Shown in pieces: positions 1 through 6,315 of a stretch of 6,421 bases of DNA; the first letter of the stretch is position 1, and every line of letters starts with the position of its first letter. Made by a program: the position numbers and the translations under genes. The stretch comes from Treponema sp. (lineage in GTDB: Bacteria > Spirochaetota > Spirochaetia > Treponematales > Breznakiellaceae). The notes below the pieces were generated by a model. The model had not been told where the DNA came from, made no database searches, and was given only the letters and a program-made list of their open reading frames with translations. Where the stretch lies: the NCBI GenBank assembly GCA_031254175.1, contig JAIRUY010000145.1, positions 1 to 6,421 on the forward strand, given 5' to 3'.

Positions 1-563
1 ATGGACATTTCCGGCGGAAGCTCAATCCCTAATTTGCGGGCTGCTTCTTCTATGGCGCCTTCTTTTTCTGCGGCGGCAAAAAGATCAAATCCAGCCCAGC
101 GTTCAAACGCCTGCGCGACGGTTATGCGTTCAAACGGCGGAAGCAGAGAAGGAAGCTGCGCTTCGTCTGCAAGACATTTAAAAAGTTCCTCGGTCAGGGT
201 AAGAGAATCCATGTAATCCGCATTCATTGTATAATACTCAAGCATCGTAAATTCGCTTGAGTGCAAATGCCCTGAAGATTCTCCGTTGCGGAAACATTTG
301 CATATCTGGTAAACGTTTACCTTGTGCCGGGCGATAATTTTCTTCATCCATATTTCTGGGGAGGGAATTAGCCACAATGATTTGTTTTCTTTTTTACTGC
401 CCGGAGGAAAAAGACGTTTGGTTTCAAAAACTTCAAGGCAGGATTCGGGAATCAAATTACTGGAGAGCAGGGGAGTGTCCAGCTCAAGATAATTCTTACT
501 GTCAAAAAAAGAGCGAACCTGCCTTATCAGGCCGGCGCGCCTTTGAAGCATCTGTAAATCCAA
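1..563 (-). CDS. epmA: EF-P--(R)-beta-lysine ligase-like protein (EpmA/GenX, class II LysRS paralogue), 3' end cut by window edge
   Basis: Translating the minus strand from a TTG at 563 gives 187 codons that run off the window at base 1, with no stop. The protein begins MDLQMLQRRAGLIRQVRSFF and continues with a LELDTPLL stretch (residues 26-33), the class II synthetase motif 1 region. Motif 2 follows at 91-111: FRNGES, then a histidine, then EFTMLEYY, matching the FRN-E...H-PEFTMLEWY block of EpmA/LysRS. A PPFERITVAQAFERWAG block (142-158) is also typical of EpmA-like proteins. Family members of about 325 residues lack the LysRS anticodon-binding domain and attach (R)-beta-lysine to a conserved lysine of elongation factor P, which relieves ribosome stalling at proline runs. 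No N-terminal anticodon domain fits here, because the catalytic core starts within about 25 residues of the start. TTG is chosen because a good Shine-Dalgarno (570-575) sits 6 bp upstream; the alternative is ATG at 551. It lies 10 bp behind murD. One difference from E. coli EpmA is SSEF where NPEF is usual. Motif 3 lies outside the window, so activity cannot be judged. Confidence 0.85.
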   Translation of the reverse strand, partial: MDLQMLQRRAGLIRQVRSFFDSKNYLELDTPLLSSNLIPESCLEVFETKRLFPPGSKKENKSLWLIPSPEIWMKKIIARHKVNVYQICKCFRNGESSGHLHSSEFTMLEYYTMNADYMDSLTLTEELFKCLADEAQLPSLLPPFERITVAQAFERWAGFDLFAAAEKEGAIEEAARKLGIELPPEMS

Positions 564-569
564 AGCTGT

Positions 570-575
570 TCTCCT
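570..575 (-). promoter_or_regulatory. Shine-Dalgarno AGGAGA of epmA, overlapping the murD stop codon
   Basis: On the minus strand the murD stop TAG runs straight into the ribosome site (TAGGAGA). AGGAGA ends 6 bp before the TTG at 563. This supports TTG rather than the downstream ATG at 551 as the start. It also suggests that ribosomes finishing murD pass directly onto epmA. Confidence 0.65.
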
Positions 576-2019
576 AAGATAGACGGCAGACGCTTTCTTT
601 CCATTTGCGTCCGCGGTCAAACTCGTTAAGGAACATGCCAAAGCTGGCGCAGCCGGGAGAAAGGGCGACAATTGCGCTGCCTGCGGCGGTTCTTATACTT
701 GCGGCTTTTTCAACGGCAGCGCTGACAGCTTTGTCCAAATCGTCAAACGGCCCTGAAAAGGAAATGTCGGCTTCACCTAACAATATTTTTAGTTTTTCGC
801 TGCCAGAGCCCGCAAGCAGTATTACTGCTTTTGCTTTTTCTGCAGATTTAACAAGGGCGGAAAAATCCAGATTTTTGTCCGTGCCGCCTGTTACAAGCAC
901 AAGAGACGCTCCGGTTGAACAAAGCGCTTCTATGCAGGAGGCGGCTGCTTCGGGGATGGTTGCGGCGCTGTCGTTGTAAAAGCGCACATTATTTGCTTCG
1001 TGGAACAGTTCAATGCGGTGCTCAATGCCTCTGAAAGTTGTTAAAGCGTTTCTTATTTTTTCTGAATTTACGCCAAGACTGTAAGCTGCCAAAGCCGCCG
1101 CAAGCAGGTTTTTCTTTTGATGCTCACCCTCAACAAGAATGTGCTCCGGTACAATCTCTGCAATTTCTTCTGAAAAGCCAAATTCCAAAAAACGGGCAAA
1201 TCCGCGCCCGTCTTCCAGCCAGCCTCCGCTTTGCCCTTCGGCAAGCGGATAGTCTGTATAGACAACGGGGCGCGCTTTTGTTTCTGAGCGAAAACTTTTT
1301 CCCCACGAGTCATCTCCTGCTATTGTAACGCAGTTTCTGTCCTGCCCTCTGTAAATATTTCTTTTATCGTCAATGTATTCTTCCATTGACGCATAACGGT
1401 CAAGATGATCCGGCATAATTGCGGTAAGAACTGAGGCGGCAGGTTTTAATAACGGGCTTTCGTCATTTTTTTTTCTGTTTTTTAAGTCTCCCAGCTGAAA
1501 ACTTGAAAGTTCAAGTACAACATCATCATTTGCGCCAAGCTCATCAATAAAACTTAATGGGGAGACAGTTATGTTGCCGCCAAGAAATGCTTTACCGGCG
1601 ATTCTTTCATTGTTTAAAATCCAGTGCAGAGCCGCGGCTGTTGATGATTTTCCCTTCGTGCCGGTAACGGCAAAAAGCCTTGCAGGGGATTCATTTAAAA
1701 AAAGTGATATATCGGTTTCTATTCGTTTAGCCGCCTGTAAAAATGGGGAATCAGGCCTTACTCCGGGATTTTTTATAACCAAATCTGTGTTTCTAAAATC
1801 TTCAATTTCATGTCTGCCCAGAATATAACGGATATTTTTGCAACCCAATTCACGGCACACCGTATCCAGCCGTTATATCGAGGACAAAAGGGTTTTTTCG
1901 TCTCTCTGGTCTGTAACAGTTATCTCGGCTCCGCGCTTTAACAAAAATCGCGCCGATTCCAGCCCTCCTCCATGAAGACCAAGACCCATTATCAATACTT
2001 TTATTCCGGAATAATCCAT
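574..2019 (-). CDS. murD: UDP-N-acetylmuramoylalanine--D-glutamate ligase (MurD), interrupted by an in-frame TAA at codon 49
   Basis: MurD adds D-glutamate to UDP-MurNAc-L-Ala in the cytoplasm using ATP, a step in peptidoglycan precursor synthesis. From ATG 2019 the frame has 481 codons plus TAG, a normal MurD length, but codon 49 is TAA. Numbered through that stop, the features are: N-terminal Rossmann start with GLGLHGG (12-18) and VTDQRDE (35-41); LVIKNPGV (81-88); ATP P-loop TGTKGKSS (119-126); ELSSFQL (170-176); MPDHLDRY (202-209) with the probable carbamylated lysine of YIDDK at 219; GEHQKKN (298-304); HRIELF (334-339); FYNDSAATIPEA (347-358); TGGTDKNLDF (377-386); and LSPGCASFGMF (453-463). 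All three Mur ligase domains are therefore present. The open part after the stop (GTG 1860 to 574, 428 residues) lacks the first Rossmann strand and glycine loop, so a protein started there should bind UDP-substrate poorly. The frame is intact elsewhere, so this is a single-base nonsense change or a sequence error, not general decay. No start lies further upstream, because an in-frame TAA sits two codons before ATG 2019. It is followed by epmA. Confidence 0.88.
1873..1875 (-). other. In-frame TAA stop within murD (codon 49)
   Basis: The minus-strand codons around the site read TCC TCG ATA TAA CGG CTG GAT. MurD-like protein continues on both sides in the same frame: VTDQRDEKTLLSSI before, and RLDTVCRELG leading to YILGRHEIEDF after. 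A CAA (Gln) to TAA transition would explain it. Stop reassignment is unlikely, since TAA closes four other genes in this window. Confidence 0.9.
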
Positions 2020-2025
2020 GTTATG

Positions 2026-2054
2026 TTAATACCATGCAAGCTCTATCATGTAAA
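2026..2054 (-). promoter_or_regulatory. Candidate sigma-70-type promoter for murD-epmA
   Basis: On the minus strand, TTTACA (2054-2049, 5 of 6 matches to TTGACA) is followed after exactly 17 bp by TATTAA (2031-2026, 4 of 6 to TATAAT). Only 6 bp separate the -10 box from the ATG at 2019. Transcription would start at or next to the start codon, giving a leaderless or nearly leaderless mRNA. No Shine-Dalgarno is visible before the ATG, which agrees with this. This is a motif match only. Confidence 0.4.
2044..2049 (+). promoter_or_regulatory. Possible -10 box for the DUF2804 gene
   Basis: TATCAT matches TATAAT at 5 of 6 positions and lies 15 bp before ATG 2065 in the 45-bp divergent region. The sequence 17 bp upstream (TTATGT, 2021-2026) is a poor -35 element, so support is weak. 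The region overlaps the minus-strand murD promoter candidate, so the two directions could compete. Confidence 0.22.
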
Positions 2055-2064
2055 CCAGTGTATT

Positions 2065-3093
2065 ATGCAGCAAAATGAAATTACGAGCTCCTTGTCCGTA
2101 CTGGACGACAAGGGGCAGCCTCAAAATTTTGGCTGGTCAAAGACGCCGGGCTTTTTTTATGACCCTGTTCTGGTTGTTGCTCCAAGGTATAAAATTTCCG
2201 AGTATGACAGGTATATTGTACATTCGCCTACTCACCTTGTTGTCTTTGAAATAAGGGATGACGGATGGCTTGGATATATGGGAATATCTGTAATTTCAAT
2301 GCGCGATAAAAAACGCTCCACTCAAGTTTACAGAACATTTTTTCCATTTGGATCTTACGAATTGCCTACAAGCAGCTTGGCAGGTTCTGTTCGCTGGCGC
2401 AAGAAAAAGTCACATCTTGATTTTATATGCATGGATAACGGGATAAAGATAATTAAAGTTGACATTCCGAAATTCGGCCGTCATCGAAGCATAAGAGGCG
2501 CATTGGTATTGATGGAACCCCCGGCTTCACAATCGCTTGTTACCAACCAGCCTTGGCGGAATGAAAAAAACGCATTCCGGTATTCCCGCTGTTCGCCGTG
2601 GTATTATACTGAAGGCGCAATCCAGTTTGGCAGTTCGGAAATTATTTTTACCCGCGGAAACGGCTGGGGTATTTTGGACTGGAACCGCTGTGTTCGTCCA
2701 AAGGCGGATATTCGTTTTTGGGCGGCAGCCTGCGGTATGAGCAAAGGAAGGCAGATAAGTTTCTGCGTCGGTTACAGTTGGGCGGATTTTTCTCAGGGGA
2801 CCGAAAACGGTTTTTTTATTGACGGGTTTTTGCACAAGCTTGATCAGGTCACTTTTCACATCCCCATGTCCGACTGGCTTTCTCCCTGGAAGTTTACAAG
2901 CAGCGATAACCGTCTTGAAATGTCATTTTTTCCCCATCAAGAAAGGATAGACAGGCGGAACCTGTTTATCTACTATTCCTCCCGCCGTCAGGTTTGCGGC
3001 TTTTTTTCCGGCAAAGTACAGCTTGACGATGGCTCTATAATTGAATTCCAGAACCTTACCGGCTTTGCCGAACGGAGCAAAATGCGCTTATAA
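2065..3093 (+). CDS. DUF2804-family protein of unknown function
   Basis: This 342-residue protein resembles the DUF2804 family (PF10974), whose biochemical role I do not know. Family-like features, numbered from ATG 2065, are: an opening MQQNEITSSLSVLDDKGQPQ with GWS shortly after; SEYDRY (45-50), equivalent to the usual KEWDYY; GILDWNRCV (202-210), matching the family's DWGRGVWPY block; TENGFFIDGFLHKLD (246-260), matching tEN.ifvdGk.hKL; FSGKVQLDDG (314-323); and NLTGFAER (330-337). It is rich in aromatic residues and likely beta-strands, with no signal peptide or membrane helix, so it is probably cytoplasmic. The frame is open from an ATG at 1972, but those 31 extra codons lie antisense to the start of murD and do not look like family sequence, so ATG 2065 is preferred. 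No clear Shine-Dalgarno precedes it. It is transcribed divergently from murD, and the next gene is 56 bp downstream. DUF2804 proteins are sometimes guessed to act on lipids or carbohydrates; nothing here proves that. Confidence 0.82.
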   Translation: MQQNEITSSLSVLDDKGQPQNFGWSKTPGFFYDPVLVVAPRYKISEYDRYIVHSPTHLVVFEIRDDGWLGYMGISVISMRDKKRSTQVYRTFFPFGSYELPTSSLAGSVRWRKKKSHLDFICMDNGIKIIKVDIPKFGRHRSIRGALVLMEPPASQSLVTNQPWRNEKNAFRYSRCSPWYYTEGAIQFGSSEIIFTRGNGWGILDWNRCVRPKADIRFWAAACGMSKGRQISFCVGYSWADFSQGTENGFFIDGFLHKLDQVTFHIPMSDWLSPWKFTSSDNRLEMSFFPHQERIDRRNLFIYYSSRRQVCGFFSGKVQLDDGSIIEFQNLTGFAERSKMRL

Positions 3094-3098
3094 TTGTA

Positions 3099-3128
3099 TT
3101 GTCCTTTACTTGTTTTATGTGTTAAGAT
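3099..3128 (+). promoter_or_regulatory. Weak candidate promoter for the diguanylate cyclase gene
   Basis: TTGTCC (3099-3104, 4 of 6) and TAAGAT (3123-3128, 4 of 6) are separated by 18 bp in the 56-bp gap before the cyclase. A start site near 3135 would leave a leader of about 15 bases containing the AGGGG ribosome site at 3140-3144. The match is modest, and read-through from the DUF2804 gene is equally possible. Confidence 0.25.
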
Positions 3129-3149
3129 TACCTATATCTAGGGGCTTTT

Positions 3150-4319
3150 ATGGATAAGTTTTTATATTCTTGGCGTTACTATTCTTTCGGGCGTGATCAG
3201 TACAATGACTGTATAAACAGAGTCTTTGTTAACAATCTGTACAGCCTTCGTCAGGCAAACTTTATATTTGCTGTTTTTGTTGGTTTTTTTTCTATTTTAC
3301 ATCTTGTCGTTGACAGAAATTTTATTAACGCTGGTATTCATCTTGCGTCATGTTTAATTGCGTCAATGCTTGCCCTGTACGCGAACTATAAATTGCAGAC
3401 AGCGCTGGTAAATAACAGGTTTATTATTATATTTACTACTGTGTTTTATGTTAACGTTATGGCTTTTGGCATTGTTCTTGGTATATGGTTAACGCCGGAT
3501 AGATTACCTGTGGTTTTTTTGTGCTTTTTGATATGCGCCTTGTTAATGTTTATTAATTCGCCTTTTTTTAATCTTTTGCTGACCGTGTGTACAATGGGTG
3601 TTTTTATTACGTTAACAATTCTTTTTAAATCTTCTGCAAGAATTATTTATGATATTGCAGATGTTTTTGTTGTCGGCATTTTCAGTCTGTATTTCAACTG
3701 GCATATTTCCAAATTACGGATGGGTATGGAAATAAGCACAAATGTGCTGGAAGACGAGCGCAACAAGTATTTTAACCAAAGCACCATAGATGAATTAACC
3801 AAACTTAATAACCGCAGGGATTTTTTCCAAACATTTGAAAGATACCTTTCCAAATACAGAACCTCTGATGATTTATTATGTATTTCTATTTCTGATATTG
3901 ACTTTTTCAAGAACTATAACGATCATTACGGACATCCGATGGGTGATGAATGTCTGCGCTCTGTAGGCATGGCATTTAACAAATTAAAAGAAACATTGGG
4001 TGTTTATGTTGCCAGAGTTGGCGGGGAAGAATTTGCCATGCTTTGGTTTGAAAAAGATATTTCTCATGTTAATGTTATAATTTCAGCCGTAAACAAACTG
4101 ATAAAAGAAATGAAAATTCCTCATGAAAAATCCAATGTTTCTGATAATGTTACAATGAGTATGGGGGTATATGTGGAGCGGCTTGTTGAACACGCAGATG
4201 TAGAAACCCTTTATGATTTGGCGGATAAAGCGCTTTATGCGGCAAAATCCTCAGGGCGTAATTGCGCTATTATCTCCGGTAAAGATATCGCCCAGTTCAG
4301 AATCCCGCCGGTTAGTTAA
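3150..4319 (+). CDS. Membrane-anchored GGDEF-domain diguanylate cyclase
   Basis: This 389-residue protein is predicted to make cyclic di-GMP from two GTP at the inner face of the membrane. The N-terminal half holds about six hydrophobic helices (roughly residues 36-54, 60-80, 91-113, 119-136, 138-158, 166-184), which is a plain six-helix sensor of unknown signal with no recognisable PAS, GAF or CACHE domain. A short polar linker (185-210) leads into the GGDEF domain. Visible parts are DELTKLNNRRDF (214-225), the metal and substrate site DIDFFKNYNDHYGHPMGD (249-266), the signature RVGGEEF (289-295), SMGV (337-340) and the C-terminal DKALYAAKSSGRN (359-371). Key catalytic residues are therefore present. 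The RxxD inhibitory site that normally ends five residues before GGEEF is absent: the positions are T282 and V285. Product feedback by that route is thus unlikely. No EAL domain is present. ATG 3150 has an AGGGG ribosome site 5 bp upstream (3140-3144). Neighbours do not reveal the signal or target. Confidence 0.93.
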   Translation: MDKFLYSWRYYSFGRDQYNDCINRVFVNNLYSLRQANFIFAVFVGFFSILHLVVDRNFINAGIHLASCLIASMLALYANYKLQTALVNNRFIIIFTTVFYVNVMAFGIVLGIWLTPDRLPVVFLCFLICALLMFINSPFFNLLLTVCTMGVFITLTILFKSSARIIYDIADVFVVGIFSLYFNWHISKLRMGMEISTNVLEDERNKYFNQSTIDELTKLNNRRDFFQTFERYLSKYRTSDDLLCISISDIDFFKNYNDHYGHPMGDECLRSVGMAFNKLKETLGVYVARVGGEEFAMLWFEKDISHVNVIISAVNKLIKEMKIPHEKSNVSDNVTMSMGVYVERLVEHADVETLYDLADKALYAAKSSGRNCAIISGKDIAQFRIPPVS

Positions 4320-4322
4320 AAG

Positions 4323-4352
4323 TTCCATGTTTTGACTGGAATCATTTTTCTT
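4323..4352 (+). terminator. Weak hairpin plus T-rich tail after the cyclase gene
   Basis: TTCCA (4323-4327) can pair with TGGAA (4337-4341) around a 9-base loop, extended by one possible G-U pair. It is followed by the T-rich run CATTTTTCTT. The stem has only five pairs and is not GC-rich, so any termination would be partial. It lies just before the candidate rnz -10 box, which fits a boundary between transcription units. Confidence 0.25.
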
Positions 4353-4365
4353 AAATCGTTATAAT
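4332..4365 (+). promoter_or_regulatory. Candidate rnz promoter with a perfect TATAAT box
   Basis: TATAAT at 4360-4365 matches the consensus exactly and ends 7 bp before ATG 4373. The best -35-like element, TTGACT (4332-4337, 5 of 6), is 22 bp away, longer than the usual 16-18 bp; the sequence at the ideal distance (TGGAAT) is poor. If the -10 is real, the transcript would start on or beside the ATG. There is no Shine-Dalgarno before it. AT-rich sequence alone could produce such a box by chance. Confidence 0.38.
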
Positions 4366-4372
4366 TTTTAAA

Positions 4373-5302
4373 ATGAACCTTGAAGCGTTTATTTTGGGCT
4401 GCGGCGGCATGATGCCGCTGCCAAACAGGCACTTAACATCAGTTTTATTGCGGCGGGAAGGAGAACTGTTCCTTTTTGACTGTGGTGAAGGAACTCAAGT
4501 GTCACTGCGGCGGCTTAATCTGCGATGGAAGAAGATTTCTGTAATTTTTATCAGTCATACTCATGCGGATCATGTTACCGGAATCCCCGGGCTTTTAATG
4601 CTTTCATCACAGGTAGACAGGGATGACCCTCTTTATATAATTGGGCCGCCAAAGATTGCAGAATATGTTGAAGCCAGCCGCAGTATTCTGGATATGTACA
4701 TTAATTATAAAATCATTGTGCAGGAGATTTCCTCTCCGGGAATTGTATACAGGGGAGACGGGTTTCATGTGCGGTGTTTTGCCTTGTCTCATACAAAACC
4801 CTGTTACGGTTATACTCTGGAAGAAGAAATGCGCCCTGGTGAGTTTCACCCGCAAAAGGCCCAATCGCTGAAAATACCGATGGGAAAGCTTTGGGGAAAA
4901 CTGCAAAAAGGCGAAACAATTGAAACTGAAGACGGCAGAACAATACGTCCCAGTGATGTAATGGGCTCTCCGCGTACGGGCAGAAAATTTTCATTCGTAA
5001 CAGATACTCTTGCTTTTCCGGAAATCTCAACGCATGTAATCGGCTCTGATTTATTTGTCTGCGAAGGAATGTTCGGCAGGGATTTAACGGAAGACGCTCA
5101 CTCGAAAAAACACATGACTGCTGAAGAAGCCGCAGGAATTGCAGCGGCATCCAGCGGAGTAAAAAAAATGGCTCTGATACATTACAGTCCGCGCTATACC
5201 GATTATGAATTAAAACAACTTCTGAAAGAAGCGCGTAATATTTTTCCTGATACAGTTCTTGCGCGGGATCGTGAAATATTTCCCATTGAATATACGGATT
5301 AA
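4373..5302 (+). CDS. rnz: Ribonuclease Z (tRNA 3' endonuclease)
   Basis: This 309-residue metallo-beta-lactamase-fold enzyme cleaves tRNA precursors after the discriminator base so that CCA can be added; it acts as a dimer in the cytoplasm. The length matches the short bacterial form. Visible residues are the DCGEGTQ block (36-42), the zinc motif SHTHADH (H62, H64, D66, H67), the third zinc histidine H140 in LSHT, the bridging aspartate D211 in VTDT, the conserved HMTAEEAA (H247) and the last zinc ligand H270 in ALIHYSPRY. The stretch at about 157-183 (GEFHPQKAQSLKIPMGKLWGKL and onward) corresponds to the flexible exosite arm that holds the tRNA elbow. The catalytic set is complete, so it should be active. 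ATG 4373 fits the family N-terminus; no ribosome site is visible, but a TATAAT box lies just upstream. The ABC ATPase gene starts 23 bp after its stop, suggesting cotranscription. Confidence 0.95.
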   Translation: MNLEAFILGCGGMMPLPNRHLTSVLLRREGELFLFDCGEGTQVSLRRLNLRWKKISVIFISHTHADHVTGIPGLLMLSSQVDRDDPLYIIGPPKIAEYVEASRSILDMYINYKIIVQEISSPGIVYRGDGFHVRCFALSHTKPCYGYTLEEEMRPGEFHPQKAQSLKIPMGKLWGKLQKGETIETEDGRTIRPSDVMGSPRTGRKFSFVTDTLAFPEISTHVIGSDLFVCEGMFGRDLTEDAHSKKHMTAEEAAGIAAASSGVKKMALIHYSPRYTDYELKQLLKEARNIFPDTVLARDREIFPIEYTD

Positions 5303-5312
5303 AATGGCATTC

Positions 5313-5317
5313 GGGGG
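5313..5317 (+). promoter_or_regulatory. Ribosome-binding site GGGGG for the ABC ATPase gene
   Basis: The G run lies 8 bp before ATG 5326. The reading frame also has a GTG at 5317, but that codon overlaps the G run and would leave no usable spacing. This favours ATG 5326 as the true start. Confidence 0.5.
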
Positions 5318-5325
5318 TGCATTGG

Positions 5326-6312
5326 ATGAATGTTCAACCAAAGATAAAAGTACAAAACCTGTCAAAAAATTATGGAAACGTGCAGGCAGTTACAGATGTT
5401 TCTTTTTCGGTGGGAGATCAGCAGGTGCTCGGGTTTCTGGGTCCCAATGGCGCAGGCAAAACTACCGTAATGAAAATACTTACCTGCTTTCATTTTCCTT
5501 CCTGCGGGACAGCTTATGTAGACGGAATGTCTGTAAATGAACAGCCGCTGGAAATCAAAAAGAGAATCGGCTATCTGCCTGAAAATGTTCCCCTTTACGG
5601 AGATCTTACTGTTGATGAATACCTTACCTTCGCAGCTGAAGCGAGGTTTATCCCAAAGCTCAAGCGGAAGGAAGCAATTGATAAAAGCCTCGAAGCATGC
5701 GCGCTTACGTCCTTCCGCAGCCGCAGAATTGATACGCTATCAAAGGGTTACCGTCAGCGCACCGGCCTTGCGCAGGCAATAATCCATGATCCTCCGATTT
5801 TAATTCTGGATGAACCGACTACGGGTCTTGATCCGAACCAGATTATCGAAATACGTTCACTTATTAAAGAACTTGGTAAACGAAAAACTGTTATTCTTTC
5901 TACGCATATTTTGCAGGAAGTAGAAGCAATTTGCTCGCAGGTGCTGATTATCAATGACGGCCGTATTGCCGCGCAGGGCCGGCCGGAAGAGATCGCCGGC
6001 ACAATGAGGGGAGGCGACAGATGGGAATTAATTCTGAAAGGCGGCACCGCGCAAGAAATAGAAAATAAATTAACGCAAAATGAAAATTCCATACTTGGGC
6101 AGATTTCGAATCTGCATATTGAGCATTTTGGCGGCAGTTTTGTTTCGGCAAGTTTTTTTATACCGGCACATAACGGTGATAAGCAGGCAGGAGAGCGGAT
6201 TTTCGACTGGGCTGTAAACCAAAATATGAAAATACTTGAAATGAACAGAAAAAAACTCAGTATAGAAGATATCTTTGTAAAACTTACAAACGATGCGCAA
6301 GCAGGGAGTTAA
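5326..6312 (+). CDS. ABC transporter ATP-binding protein, GldA-like
   Basis: This 328-residue ATPase probably powers an ABC-2 type exporter with the membrane protein encoded directly downstream. Numbered from ATG 5326, it has an A-loop tyrosine in NLSKNYG (11-17), Walker A GPNGAGKTT (39-47), a Q-loop region GYLPENVPLYGDLTV with glutamate (E86) at the usual glutamine position, signature LSKGYRQR (138-145) in place of LSGGQ, Walker B ILILDEP (158-164), D-loop GLDPNQ and switch histidine in STHILQE (H194). YLPEN-PLY and LSKGYRQR are characteristic of the gliding-motility GldA/NosF-like ABC-2 subfamily, so these changes are normal for that group. A C-terminal extension of about 100 residues after the nucleotide-binding core is also typical. 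In Bacteroidetes GldA acts with GldF and GldG; in spirochaetes related systems are common, but the cargo is unknown to me. The gene lies 23 bp after rnz and 3 bp before the permease, a clear operon arrangement. Start at GTG 5317 is possible but less likely. Confidence 0.92.
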   Translation: MNVQPKIKVQNLSKNYGNVQAVTDVSFSVGDQQVLGFLGPNGAGKTTVMKILTCFHFPSCGTAYVDGMSVNEQPLEIKKRIGYLPENVPLYGDLTVDEYLTFAAEARFIPKLKRKEAIDKSLEACALTSFRSRRIDTLSKGYRQRTGLAQAIIHDPPILILDEPTTGLDPNQIIEIRSLIKELGKRKTVILSTHILQEVEAICSQVLIINDGRIAAQGRPEEIAGTMRGGDRWELILKGGTAQEIENKLTQNENSILGQISNLHIEHFGGSFVSASFFIPAHNGDKQAGERIFDWAVNQNMKILEMNRKKLSIEDIFVKLTNDAQAGS

Positions 6313-6315
6313 AAC

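Noticed and set aside
1..216. Plus-strand open frame of 71 codons at the left edge
   Set aside because: It is the antisense shadow of the epmA-like gene, whose minus-strand translation gives clear family motifs.
377..577. Plus-strand open frame of 66 codons
   Set aside because: It lies wholly opposite the N-terminal part of epmA and the end of murD and shows no recognisable protein features.
605..979. Plus-strand open frame of 124 codons
   Set aside because: It is antisense to the MurD C-terminal domain, whose motifs (TGGTDKN, LSPGCASF) are unmistakable.
1873..1875. Alternative genetic code in which TAA is sense
   Set aside because: TAA ends the DUF2804, cyclase, rnz and ATPase genes at the lengths expected for their families, so it works as a stop here.
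1972..2064. Upstream extension of the DUF2804 gene to ATG 1972
   Set aside because: The 31 extra codons overlap the start of murD on the other strand, do not resemble the family's N-terminus, and the family-like sequence begins at ATG 2065.
3240..3720. T-rich stretch in the first half of the cyclase gene as possible foreign DNA
   Set aside because: The T-richness is explained by the Phe, Leu, Ile and Val codons of six membrane helices; the second half of the gene looks like its neighbours.
3647..3910. Minus-strand open frame of 87 codons inside the cyclase
   Set aside because: It is antisense to the linker and GGDEF start, and nothing upstream or in the protein supports it.
5259..5540. Plus-strand open frame of 93 codons across the rnz-ATPase junction
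   Set aside because: It is out of frame with both strongly supported genes and has no family features.
5580..5760. Missing Q-loop glutamine and odd LSKGY signature as signs of a dead ATPase
   Set aside because: Both are normal in the GldA-like ABC-2 subfamily, and Walker A, Walker B and the switch histidine are intact.
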